Shown one piece after another: positions 22,919-33,502 of a DNA stretch of 64,000 nt. This stretch comes from Lepidurus packardi (Eukaryota > Arthropoda > Branchiopoda > Notostraca > Triopsidae), in NCBI GenBank assembly GCA_023053545.1, contig JAKZAN010000005.1:1922001-1986000 (forward strand), in the 5' to 3' direction. Position 1 is the stretch's first letter. The number at the start of each line of letters is the position of its first letter. The notes beneath the pieces are model-generated. The model did not search any database and was not told where the DNA came from. It was given only the letters and a program-made list of their open reading frames with translations. Made by a program: the position numbers and the translations under genes.

Positions 22919-23608
22919 TTAGGGCGTAGGCTGGTCGCTCAGGTCTGAATGGAAATTCAAGCTGTCGCCATCGGATTCAAGGAGCATATCAAAGGCGTCG
23001 CCCAAGTTAATATCATCAAAGGAATCTAACGGATCCCCCAGGTTGGAACTGTTGTCGGATAACAGATCGCTGGCGTACTCGCCTAAATCGCTGCTCGATT
23101 CGCCCACTGAACTGAGCGAGCCCCGCGCGGAATTAGTGAAATCCGTGTCACCACCACCGCCCGAGTACGAGGAAGCACCGTCACTAGCATTGCCACCCAG
23201 GGCGAGGGTCAGGGCTTCGATGTAGTTCATCGCCAATCGCAGGGTCGTGATCTTGGTCAGCTTCTCACTGCAGATCGTCGTGGGGTACGAGGGAATCGCG
23301 AAGCGGAGCGTTTCAAAGGCTTGGTTGATTTCTTTCATGCGCGTGCGTTCCCGAGCGTTCGCTGTTTTTCGCCGGTACTTGCTCAGCGGCGCAGGCTTCT
23401 GTTTGGGTTTGGGCTGGCGTTTCTGGGTTTTGCGCTGCTCGACTTCAATGCGCTTCTGGATGGAGCGGGGGCGCAAGCTGTACTTTTCGGTTGGGAGCGA
23501 ATCGGACGAGGAAGAAGACGCAGGTGAGCCGGACGAGCCCGACATACTCAGTTCTTCCGCAGGCGCTTCAAAGCCTTCACTTGTCATGGTCTGGACCAGA
23601 GTCATCAT
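22919..23608 (-). CDS. dei: Delilah/Taxi-type bHLH transcription factor
   Basis: A 229-residue nuclear basic helix-loop-helix protein, expected to dimerise with an E-protein such as Daughterless and bind E-boxes. Seen: a Ser-rich N terminus (about 21-38), then KYSLRPR (42-48), a Lys/Gln/Pro-rich stretch (51-74), and the bHLH at 76-133. The basic region is KYRRKTANARERTRMK, with E87, R88 and R90 at the E-box-contact positions. Helix 1 is about 93-105, loop 106-115, helix 2 116-133 (KLTKITTLRLAMNYIEAL). The C terminus is Ser/Gly-rich, then acidic with DLGEY, NLGDP and NLGDAFDMLL, which looks like an activation region. KYSLRPR plus this basic region match my memory of Drosophila Delilah (Taxi), which acts in muscle-attachment (tendon) and wing cells; that role is family knowledge. 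The fly protein is longer, about 360 aa. One open frame with ATG ATG and A at -3; no intron is needed. No AATAAA was found within about 650 bp downstream. Delilah family fairly sure; other Atonal-superfamily members are less likely. Confidence 0.85.
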   Translation of the reverse strand: MMTLVQTMTSEGFEAPAEELSMSGSSGSPASSSSSDSLPTEKYSLRPRSIQKRIEVEQRKTQKRQPKPKQKPAPLSKYRRKTANARERTRMKEINQAFETLRFAIPSYPTTICSEKLTKITTLRLAMNYIEALTLALGGNASDGASSYSGGGGDTDFTNSARGSLSSVGESSSDLGEYASDLLSDNSSNLGDPLDSFDDINLGDAFDMLLESDGDSLNFHSDLSDQPTP

Positions 23609-23619
23609 CTTGTGGGCAT
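23605..23619 (-). promoter_or_regulatory. Upstream ORF (4 codons) overlapping the bHLH start
   Basis: An ATG at 23619-23617 opens four codons (Met-Pro-Thr-Arg) and stops at TGA, 23607-23605. That TGA overlaps the main ATG (23608-23606) as ATGA. A second, three-codon uORF (Met-Gln-Gln) lies at 23671-23660. If both are in the mature leader they would reduce or gate initiation, with reinitiation being likely at the overlapping ATG. The ORFs are seen; the regulatory role is inferred. Confidence 0.45.
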
Positions 23620-23925
23620 GTGAATCTCCTCTAAAAATCCCTCACGTACGCGTACGTGTTCACTGTTGCATGTAAGCTGCCGTTCCCCCTGACCTGGACT
23701 GCAATTTTTCAAGTTTTTTTTTAGTCAACACAGGTTGTAATCCAAGAATTCAATATCTTCAATAAGCAGGTAGGCCAAGACAGACTGACGGACGCAATTG
23801 GTTTATCCAGTTTGAGGTTGGAAACGTCCTTCTGTCTGCGTGACTGAGTGGAAGGTGCGTCTGTGTGTGGCTACGTACGGCAGCACGGCACCCGCAACAA
23901 ATCTGTTAAAACTTGGCACACACTT
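23609..23925 (-). other. Inferred 5' leader of the bHLH gene
   Basis: This is the region between a possible TCA-type initiator (A near 23925) and the main ATG. It holds two minute upstream ORFs (23660-23671 and 23605-23619) and a 16-bp palindrome (23643-23658). A sequence ATTTTTAG followed by AGG lies about 20 nt upstream of the ATG and could instead be a 3' splice site. In that case the leader would be spliced and the true start of transcription would lie elsewhere. Nothing in the sequence settles this. Confidence 0.35.
23643..23658. promoter_or_regulatory. Perfect 16-bp palindrome CACGTACGCGTACGTG
   Basis: The 16 bases are identical to their own reverse complement. They lie 35 bp upstream of the bHLH start codon in the inferred leader. 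Both ends carry the ACGTG half-site used by bHLH-PAS and other basic-domain factors, but it is not a canonical CACGTG E-box. It could be a dimeric binding site or a short RNA/DNA cruciform. Confidence 0.5.
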
Positions 23926-23952
23926 GACACGCTCTTCCTTCCTCTAGGCGAG

Positions 23953-23961
23953 ATTTATATA
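23953..23961 (-). promoter_or_regulatory. Candidate TATA box of the bHLH gene
   Basis: On the minus strand the sequence is TATATAAAT. It lies about 350 nt upstream of the ATG and about 34-36 nt before a TCAAGT sequence that could serve as initiator, slightly more than the usual 30-31 nt. The spacing makes the TATA/initiator pair plausible but not strong. Confidence 0.4.
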
Positions 23962-26900
23962 GAGTCGAAATAGTTGTGTAGCGACTTGTATTTTTGTTCG
24001 AATTGTTCGAATCACTGTGAGATTAACAGCGAAAGTAAAAAACTTGGTTGGGGACGAGTTTGGAAAGCAACGTGAAACTCCCTGCTGGTTTCCAAGCGTT
24101 ATCCACGGTCTTTATTTTCTCAGTTTTTTTTAGTTTTTTCTGGAGAAATTGGGAAAAGTTGAGGGGAACTAGCTAATAAATTTGGGAGAAGATGCTGCGT
24201 TTGGGGTTGTTATTAGCGTATCTTTGATTGGGAAGGCGAGAAGATGGGCCCTGCTGCACTGGAAAGGTGTTTTGGGGAAAGAGTGCGAGCTTTTTTTTTT
24301 TTTTTTTTAGGGGTTGAAGAATGGACTTTAATTAGCCTTTTTTTCTGCCCCTTTGCCTCCTTTCACGAACTTGTCTAGTGGCAAGTGAGGCGGAATAGAA
24401 AAGTTTTTTTATTTTTTTTAATGAGTTCTTCTCAATCGCAGAAACCGAAAGGCACAACAAGGTGCTGAAATACCAGGCTTGTCTGGGGTTAAATTCACGA
24501 TGGGTGAGGTATCCAATTAAGGGGCCTGTTTAGTACGGCAGGTGGAAGTGAAGATGCTCGGGTGTGTGCATTACAGGACAGAGCACAAAGATCTTGGCAG
24601 TTAATGTCAGAACTGCGCTGGCACTGGGATTTTGTCACGGGGATTTTGTTTAAAGTTTCCTGGACGAATGGGATGAATTGCAACGAATCGAGCCCTATTC
24701 CTGGCGTAAGTTAAAAAAAAAAGTTCGAAATCCGAGAGTAGTTTTTCGCGACTCAATCTCTCGCCGTTTTTTCGCTGGGGATACTCTTACACTTCTGAAC
24801 TTGTGTTAACTATTTCGAAACTTCACTAATAGACTCGATCCATAGTCTGTCGATGTGCCATGAACCAAAGGTTGGGTTCACCGAGTTGTTTTGTAAGTTT
24901 TTCCAAATTTTCACCAGTCCAATATTGAAAGAGTGCACTTTCTAGGTAAAGGAATCAAAGTTAATGAAGATTGGGTTTCTGGATGCTCGCGATGGTTATG
25001 CCCGACTCGCACTTTGGTCACTGTTAGCCCAAGACGCAGCATCCCACCTTTATACCTGGCAAGAATGGTTTCTTGACTTGGAAGCACCTTTTAGCGGATA
25101 TTTTTGGCAGGGTTTTTAATTTCGTGTTTCCTGTCAAAGTAATTCCAGCGGCTTCGTACCATTTTTCTTTTAATCTTAATGCTTTGCAGAATGAGTCTAA
25201 CACAGGAAAGATATCCATTCCATTATTAAGAAATTTTTGGGGGTGAAAAAAGGTGGAATTTAGCGAAACGCTAAAATAAAGTCAGTTCGTTCTGGTATCC
25301 AACACTAGGAGAGGAATAGGCGCTGGCTCACGGACCTTCTCCACCTTTTTACCTGGAGTCCTAGCGGCCTACGAGGTTAGTCAGTCGTGAAGAAAGCTTT
25401 GGAGCGCACCGAGCTTGCATACATATTAAGAACCGTGATTTTTTTTAAATTTTTTTTCATAGCTACGATAGGTAATATTAACTTCAATGCCAAAGCGCGT
25501 ATATCTCGTAGCAACACATCATAAAACACCTAGGACAGCAACTACAACGCATATTATTCCAACAAGGGAGTCTTATAAAGTTAATGGCTTTTTTGCTTAG
25601 CCAAGTCAATAAAACTTGTTGGATGGGGCAAAGTTGGCCAGTTTTTCTGGGGTTGTGTCTGGGCCGGTTGACCTTTGACACCAGCACTAGATGAGCTACT
25701 GAATATTCAAATGATGGCACGGCATCACTTCCCTCCCTTTTGGCGAGATAAGGATGGAAAACCTTGTGGCCCTTTATCTTCTCTAAAAAATCAACAACTT
25801 TTAAACTTATTGGACATGAACCCTTTTTTTTACAAAAATGTTAAAAAATAGCCCTACATGTGCGTGGGTTTTAGAAGATGCAATGGATAGCCATATCGTT
25901 TGTTACAAGCATCCCAAACGACTCTTTTGGATGTTCGATTCGATTCGCGATTTCAATGATTCCATCCTTACTTTGTGCGCTCCGTAGCTAGAACCGTACG
26001 GTAACGTGTGCAAAGCGTAAACAAGACAGGGCTTGGGACAACAGCAAACGCCAAATAATTGAACACGCTCGATTGACAGTTTAGATTAGTCGCCGCAATG
26101 ACTTTTTTTTTAATTTTTAAGAAAGTCTCGTGTGGTTTGGCTATAATTGGTCTGTTTCTTAAGGTTTTCTCTTCTCTTGATTGCAAATGGGTACAAGTTT
26201 TACAGACCGACCACCGTTTCCTGGATAATGAGACACGTGTATAAAAAAAATAATTAAAAAAATAAACTGGACTTTGGAATTTTCCGTCTAGGCTTAATTA
26301 GAAGCGTCATGCCTCGTGTTTTATAAAGCTGGTAAAGTCCTCCCTGTGAATTAGTAACTGTCACTACGTTCGTGCGCGATGGAGCCGAAAGCACAATAAA
26401 AGTTCGACCTGGCTCGTCAAGATTGGGAAAGACGGATCCAATTCTCGTTTCCAAACTGCCTCCTTTGCTTGCATTTCCATCAGAAAGCATTGTCATGTGA
26501 CAACCTCGGGTGCCAGCCCAATAGTCCTTGTAATAAAGGTAGTTCATTTGCATCTTAACTTGATTGTCGAGTCCTCCCGCACGTTTTCTATACACGAGAT
26601 TTGGGTGATGGCGACTTGGCGAGCATTATTTTTTTGTTTTTTTTTTTGTCACATCGATGCCACTCTAAATTTCTTTTTAGTGCCTTGGACACACCTACCG
26701 GGGGCGATTTTTTTATCCCTGGTCGGCGACGTCGAAGAAAAATAGAAGCATTTTTTTCTAAATTGAATTTTCACTTTTTTCAAGTTTTTTCTAAATTATA
26801 TTTTATTTTATTTTTATTTTTTAGCTCCAGGGAAAGCGCTGACTGGTTTAGTGTTTTTTGCACTACTCATATACCGTATTCGAAAACCAGGTACCGTCAA

Positions 26901-27531
26901 TGTGGCTGCTTCTTGCTAAGAAGCTAGATTATTCTAAAGGCAGTCTTGGGCCTATATACAACTTGTTGTCGCCCGTCAACCAGGGACTTGTCAGCTATAA
27001 GTCTGAATGAGCCTCAGGTCCTGAGAGCCTGAAATGCTCTCAAGAATTTTTTATTTTTTAGAAATATCGTTACAAGAGTCGGGTCATATCAGAGGTTCTA
27101 GATAGGATGCAACCGTGACTACGTCGCTTGCTTGGGAAACTTTTTTATTTAACTTATTTTTTTTTTTAGTATTTCTCGTTTTCCTTATATCCCAGCCAGT
27201 CTGTTTCATCGGATTAGGAAAGAAAGGACTGATTCGGACAGAAGTGTGCCGACATTTTTTTCGACTTCTCCTTGGGCTTCTGGTTGGCTAATGTTGGAAA
27301 ACCTTGTGGTGTTGGGTTTAACTCTAGAACGGTGTCCAAGCGACCGTGAAGGCTGACGTAGTTAGCTTTTTTTTCACTTTTTTAGACTCTAGGTTGTTTG
27401 AGAAACAGAAAAAGATATTAGGCAAGCGTATCGGTCTCTCCCTTTTATGAAAAGAAGAACGCAATAGACCTGAATTGGATGAATAAGATAGAAATTATAT
27501 TTTTTTTAAATTAATTTCTTAGCCAATTGAA
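23962..27531. other. Upstream flank of the bHLH gene, no other gene
   Basis: I see no further coding sequence. This stretch should contain at least part of the regulatory DNA of the bHLH gene, but I cannot point to specific sites with confidence. Poly-T runs occur at 24294-24309 and elsewhere. The minus-strand frame at 26254-26595 shows no known domain. Confidence 0.4.
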
Positions 27532-27984
27532 GTCTTCCGTATACCTTCGCTCAGTATGGGCGGTTAGCATAGGGAATTTCGGAACAACTTTCTGAAAAAC
27601 CAGTAAATTTTCATGAAAAAGCTTCAAGACAGTAATCTTGAGCTTGCTAACAGGTAGTGCACAACCAATGCAAATTTTTTTTCCAATAAGTAATAAATTA
27701 GCAATATGCAAATGAAGTTTAGAATTCTGAGAAATACGTTACCTAAAAATCGATCCTTTGTTTGTGCACTAGCTGCTAATAAAAGAAAGCTTTCATTTTA
27801 GTTTTGCTTTAAAATCTGACAAGCCGTTTTTGAAAACTCTTGTTCGAAAGTTGTTCTGCTGACATTTGACATTTGAAATGGAACACTCTGCTGATATTGT
27901 GCTGCTACAGCAAACTGTGGTGACAAATTTTACTTTTCAAAAGCAAAACAAACGTAGAAACTTTCCTGGCAATGAGCTACAGTA

Positions 27985-28235
27985 CAGTGGTACCTCGACA
28001 TACGAGTTTAATTCGTTCCGCAACCTTGCTCGTATCTTGAATTACTCGTATCTCGAAGCTAAGTGATTCACTGACCGTGGTGGGCGGTGCCGCGCACGCG
28101 CGCTACCGGCCGACCTGCTAAACCGAACTCGTATCTCGAATTTCGCTCGTAACTCAAAGCAAAAAATCACTCGCTCGCCGGCTCGTATCTCGAAAAGCTC
28201 GTATGTTGGGGCACTCGTATGTCGAGGTACCACTG
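27985..28235. mobile_element. 251-bp TA-flanked MITE (CAGTGGTACCTCG termini)
   Basis: The left end is CAGTGGTACCTCGACATACG and the right end is its inverse, CGTATGTCGAGGTACCACTG, a perfect 20-bp TIR. TA flanks it at 27983-27984 and 28236-28237. The interior repeats CTCGTATCTCGAA in both orientations and is otherwise non-coding. CAGT...ACTG ends at TA targets are typical of Tc1/mariner-superfamily (pogo/Tigger-like) MITEs. The exact TIR implies a fairly recent insertion. It splits family B copy 1. Confidence 0.85.
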
Positions 28236-28237
28236 TA

Positions 28238-28885
28238 TTGCGTTTACTTTTCTTACGCGAGGCTTTGGCAAAACAATAACAAACATCAGAGCCATCTATG
28301 ACTATTTCTGTAGTTAGCTAGATTTTCTTACTTTCTTACGCAAAGCTTTCGCAAAATAATAACAAACATCAGAGCCATCTATGAACATTTCTGTAGTTAG
28401 CTATTTCTTTTCTTCTTTTTTTACGCAAGGCTTTCGCAAAACAATAACAAACATCAGAGCCATCTATGACTATTTCTGTAGTTAGCTAGATTTTCTTACT
28501 TTCTTACGCAAAGCTTTCGCAAAATAATAACAAACATCAGAGCCATCTATGAACATTTCTGTAGTTAGCTATTTCTTTTCTTCTTTTTTTACGCAAGGCT
28601 TTCGCAAAACAATAACAAACATCAGAGCCATCTATGACTATTTCTGTAGTTAGCTAGATTTTCTTACTTTCTTACGCAAAGCTTTCGCAAAATAATAACA
28701 AACATCAGAGCCATCTATGAACATTTCTGTAGTTAGCTATTTCTTTTCTTCTTTTTTTACGCAAGGCTTTCGCAGAACAATAACAAACATGAGAGCCATC
28801 TATGACTATTTCTGTAGTTAGCTAGATTTTCTTACTTTCTTACGCGAGGCTTTCGCAAAACTATAACAAACATCAGAGACAAATG
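28238..28885. repeat. Tandem array of alternating 83/85-bp monomers
   Basis: The monomer start TTACGCRARGCTT recurs with its ACG at 28255, 28338, 28423, 28506, 28591, 28674, 28759 and 28842, giving spacings of 83, 85, 83, 85, 83, 85 and 83. Odd monomers read 'ctatgactatttctg' and end in ATTTTCTTACTTTCTT. Even monomers read 'ctatgaacatttctg' and end in a TTTCTTTTCTTC-T tract. The array is therefore a roughly 168-bp dimer repeated. The core CAATAACAAACATCAG is the same as in single-copy family B elements elsewhere. Confidence 0.9.
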
Positions 28886-31800
28886 ACTATTTGCCGATTC
28901 TCTAATTAGGGTTGGGTTGATAGAAGTGCGTAATTATAAGCGACAGGTTAAAGGGGAGCAACTTCTGGCAGCTGTTGGGTTTCTTTTGTACCTGTGATAA
29001 CAACTTCTGTTATTTGTAAACCGTTTGTCACTTAAGGAATCTCTTCGTTTTTTACAACTTTCCGCCACTCCAAAAAGCTAGCCAAAAAGTGCCCATCAAC
29101 TTAGGGTTTATTGTATAGTATAAGAAAAACCTCTTGGCAATAAGGGGGTCGTCCGGCTTTCTGCAAGAGAAAACGGTTTCTTTTTTTTTCTCTTTGCTGA
29201 TTCATTCCATTACTGGCCGTTGCTTAGCATTGTAAATTTTTTGACGGGCTCATGAAAATTTTCTTGGAATTTTCTGCCCTTGCGTATCACTGCTCCGGAC
29301 TCTTGTATACTTGTTGCATGGCATAAGACAAGGCCAAAGCCATAATCCCTTGGTAAGTGCACACACTTCTGAACACCAGGGCTCAGAAGGTTGAAAAAGA
29401 AGCTTGAAACCGGACACTTAACCTTTGACCTTGTTGCTTTTGGCAGATGTCTTTTAAGCCCCCCAAATCATGCAATATGCATGACTGGCCCGACCATAAA
29501 TAACACTTCGTATAAAGATCTATTCCTTTTTGCCTTTTAGTACTTCGCTGGGCTTATATACTTGGCTTTTTTTTACGTTTGGAGAATTTAAAAAAAGACG
29601 AGTTCGTGCCAATAAAAGTACTGCTTCACGCGTAGGTTAAAAGTTCGGACTCATTATACCCAACTGTTTATTGCCATGCAAAAATAGACACAGCTTTTGG
29701 TCTCTGCTGCAGCCAAAACCCTTTCACTAGAAAGCTCCAAGTTTTCATTCCGTCTATCAAAGTAGGTACTCGGGTTTAGTTGATTTATTTTTTTAAATTA
29801 AGTCCTTGTACGGTGTGTTGAAGAGATGAGTCAAAGCTTGTGTTTGGGGTAGCGCCGACATGACGGACGCAAAATGAAATGAGTGCAAAAGTGAAAAAAG
29901 ACACGGAATTCTTTGGATTTAATTTTCCTTTTTTATTTGGTTGAGCTATGACGACCTGTCCGTAGCGCGAGGTATTCCTTTCTTTTCGCTACAGACAAGC
30001 AATGATTACAATTCAGGGTACGTAAAGTACTGTAGGTGCATTGGGCACACCAAAGAATAGATAATTTGATAAGGCTATTATGGATTCTTTTTGCTATGGC
30101 TGAGCACCTTTCTTAATAAGTTGGCACATTGGGAAATTTATTTCACCCCCGTGCTTGGAAGTCCCAGTTCCTTCTTTGAGTGGGGAGATGGAAGAGTGAC
30201 TCCACGTCGACTCCACCCCCACTCGGCAACCACTCTCTGTCACGTCTTCCCAATTAACCTGACAGGTTCTAGGCCAAACAATTCGTGGTTTGTGATTCAT
30301 CCATCTACGGACAAGTCGACGGATGTAAAAGGCAGGCCGAGCTACAAATTATACTCATTTGAGATGTCAAGAAGGGTGTGTGTGGGTTTCGACGTCACAG
30401 GGACTTTGGGGAACTTTTGCTTTCTATGCAATACAACTTATATCTGTATCTAAAAGTTTTGTTTGATTAAGGGTCTTCAGGGGTCGAAATTAACTCGAGG
30501 ATGTTAGAATCCAATAAGCCCATCTAGGTATAAATAATCGTAATAGAATAGAGTTGGCTAAAAGCTTTAGCATGTTTTTTTCCTTGAAATTGAATTGGAA
30601 TTGCATTAAAAAAAGGAGTTGGGTACCGGCAGTATCGTGAATGTTTCATAAGTTGGAGCAAAAAAAAGTTACGTTTGTAACTGTTGGAACTAACATGTTT
30701 AGCCATCGCCCTATTGTCGAGGTTGGAATAGCAATGTAAAAATGCCAAATCGAGTAGTCAGATAAGCAAATCAGTCCTTTTGTCTTCCTATATTGCATGA
30801 GTCGTGGCTGTTTGACTCCCTTAAAGGTGAGCCAAACCAGTAACGCCCATCAGAACGCTCTCCCTCCCCATGAATTGGCAATCTTTCTCAGGGAAAAGGA
30901 CACATACAGATCTGTTGTTTCCACCCACCATCCTATTGTTAAAGGTTCACCTTCAAGGTTGCGGCGCTAACAATAGGCCGTAACACGTCACATTAAGCGA
31001 CTTTTGAACAGTTTTACACGAGCTTTCACTTTATTGCTTGAAATAAATTAGCCTCTCATTTATAAACTCTAAAGCCAGCATAGAAACCTTAGCAACGCTT
31101 CTATAAACTGTCCTAATGACACACAAAAATCAATCCTACATGGAAAAAATTATCTAGCCTTAATATAAGCTTAAATATAATGTATTAATCTATGTTTGAC
31201 ATAATATATTATATTCATAAAAAGAAGGATGGTGGTTTGTTGACTCATTCTGAGTCAGGGTTAGGACATCCCTGTAAGCAACGTCATTTTTTTTCATGGA
31301 AAGAAGAGACTTACGTCCCGAATTTCCATAAAAGGACAAACAACCCTCTGCTTGCAACCATTATAGAGGAATGTAATTGCCCAAGATTTCCCAGCAAGTG
31401 TGTTTCAGCAACCTGCCCCGAAGTGCTGTGAAAAGTCCCCCTCTTAACACACCCACGTAAATGAAGCTTGTGGCTGCCTTACTCATATGACCGAAACCAG
31501 CTCCCCAAGGAAATAGAAAGAGCGAAAGGTCAAGACGGTTATAGTACAGAGCCGGAAAAGGATTGACTCGTTCAGAAAGTAAGGCATTAAAAGATTCCAA
31601 TGTGCAAAAATACACTAGAAGTCAATGCAAGTGATTAGCATCGCACTACCATGAAATGTTGGGGTACTTTGCGGGCTAGAATAGGGTCTAACATTGTAAT
31701 AAAAAGCTTACGACATTACGATGAAAAACATTGAAATAGGAATTACTTTAATTTCCCAGTAACACCCAATAGATAATAAACATCTAAGAAAGGTGAAATC

Positions 31801-33033
31801 TTTTACATATACGTACTTTTCCCTATGCTTTGTGTTAAATAGTATATCAATTGTACCTACTGAATGGTATGCATTAATGGATAACCAAAGAACATTAGAC
31901 ATGACAATAGGGGAAAGCCTACGTCGTCGAATTTTTTTTTTAAAAAATGTCTGAATATTAAATAAAATGCGAATGATTAAAATCCGAAAAAATGTCCAAA
32001 AATGAGAGGCTTCTTGGTACCGCAATCCTGAAAATGCAACATATTATTGTCAACAGCCTATTTGTAAAATTCTATTTTGAAATATTTCCATAACGATATA
32101 TTTCGAACGGCTCTGAAATCAATAAAAAAATATATTTTGAGCTTTCAAACTCCATGACATTCAAGCTCGGAGAAAATTTCGACAATTTTACACCGGATTT
32201 CGACATTGTATTCCACCTTGCATGTCGATTCAATCAACATAGGGTCTTCATTGTCGAAATCAAGTTGTCGAAATCATTCAGTGTCGAAATCAAATTATAG
32301 AAAAATGTAAGACAAATTTACCAGCTATTGTGAAAAGGAAACGTTATTTTTTTCTGGGGGGGGAGGTAGTGTCTAAGGCAGGTGGAATTATCCGACCAAA
32401 GATCTGTTAAGAGTTTCAGTGACGCAGCCCAAAAATGTAGATTTTCCTAAACATTAGGATCCTTAAGTTGCTTCCCCGAAGTGATTTATGGCGGCGCCGT
32501 CCCGACGCCGGCTAGGTTGGCGTTATGGTGCTGATGGCGTCATGGACATTTCCCAGGCAATTCTAATGCCCTTGCATAATTAATTGAACTCCAACTGATC
32601 GGTTACTCTTTCTTGATCCCCCGCTGGCGTTTCCTGCATAACTATCTACCCAAATTCACCTTCATTTCCCTCAAATAGCCTCGTGTTCCTAATTGCAGTT
32701 TTGCATGCGTTGGCGTCGCACGAGTTTACACATTGTGAGGCGTTTTCCTTATTTTTTTTTTTATTTTTTTTTGGCTGGACGTGTGAGAAGCACTTTTAAT
32801 TGGGATACGCCGTCTTCTGTATCCCATATATTCTGGCTGAACGTACGACTCCTGTACCGTACATGGTCATCCCGTGATTACCACTCATTTATTTTATTAA
32901 GGATGCGGTTTGTATAGGTTCAAAAACAAGAGTGTTTGACCTTAACTAACGGACCATTTTTCCCCCCATTACCTTGTTAAATACGATAGTCCAATGCACC
33001 ATGGAAAATGGTTCATTTTGACATGATCTGTAA
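28886..33033. other. Non-coding stretch, no supported gene
   Basis: I see no supported gene. A 120-codon plus-strand frame at 30091-30453 shows no domain and lies in ordinary sequence. A cluster of TTTCGACA/TGTCGAAA motifs in opposite orientations lies at 32175-32292. A G/C-rich patch lies at about 32488-32545. Confidence 0.4.
32175..32292. repeat. Inverted cluster of TGTCGAAATC motifs
   Basis: The left half holds AATTTCGACAA (32175) and GATTTCGACATTG. The right half holds three direct copies of TTGTCGAAATCA or TGTCGAAATC, at about 32251, 32266 and 32282. The two halves are inverted to each other. They may be termini of a decayed TIR element or a cluster of binding sites. I found no clear target duplication. 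Confidence 0.55.
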
Positions 33034-33499
33034 AGCTGGCTTTACACTGGCCTGTTGGCGTGTCGAAACACGCAACAGACGACATACACCTATCTACAAA
33101 GACTTATTCTGTGCTTCTGTCGCTTTTGTGCCGACGCCAAATGTAGAGCAGCGCTACACTCCGTCTCTCTGACTGTTTCTGTCGGGTATTCGGCTTTTTT
33201 TCCGTGCCTGTCTGTCGTCTGTCGAGTGATTCGACACGCCAGCAGGCCAGCAGAAAAGATGGCTTTATACTGGCCTGTTGGCGTGTCGAAACACGCAACA
33301 GACGACATACACTCATGGACAAAGACCTATTATGTGCTTGGCAGAACGGCTTCTGTCCCTTGTGTGCCGACGCCAAAAGTAGAGCAGCGCTCCACTTCGT
33401 CTCTCCGACTGTTTCTGTCGGGGTTTCGGCTTTTCTTCCGTGCGTGTCTGTTGTCTGTCGCGTGGTTCGACACACCGACTGACCAGTGTAAAGCCAGCT
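33034..33499. mobile_element. 466-bp TAA-flanked element of two palindromic units
   Basis: The outer ends are AGCTGGCTTTACACTGG and its inverse CCAGTGTAAAGCCAGCT. They are flanked by TAA at 33031-33033 and 33500-33502. Inside are two near-identical units (about 33039-33255 and 33262-33495). Each begins 'ggcctgttggcgtgtcga', carries ACACGCAACAGACGACA, and ends in an inverse such as CTGTCGAGTGATTCGACACG. Each unit is thus itself an inverted repeat. A 3-bp TAA duplication with long TIRs fits PIF/Harbinger-like MITEs; that assignment is inference. The open frames here on both strands are reads through the palindrome. Confidence 0.75.
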
Positions 33500-33502
33500 T
33501 AA

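Larger units (their letters stand above)
27532..28885 (+). mobile_element. Family B element, copy 1, interrupted and expanded
   Basis: The left terminus (27533 on) reads GTCTTCCGTATACCTTCGCT, followed by 'gggcggttagcat' and 'aatttcggaac'. The body, including 'taataaattagcaatatgca', 'agaaatacgttacctaaa', 'taataaaagaaagctttcat' and 'gtgctgctacagcaaactgt', matches the copy at 45451 block by block. The match is broken at 27985 by a 251-bp MITE and resumes at 28238. From there the terminal segment has multiplied into a tandem array. The right terminus is missing after the array. Confidence 0.7.

Noticed and set aside
23247..23675. Open frames opposite the bHLH gene
   Set aside because: Antisense shadows of a GC-rich coding region; no domain of their own.
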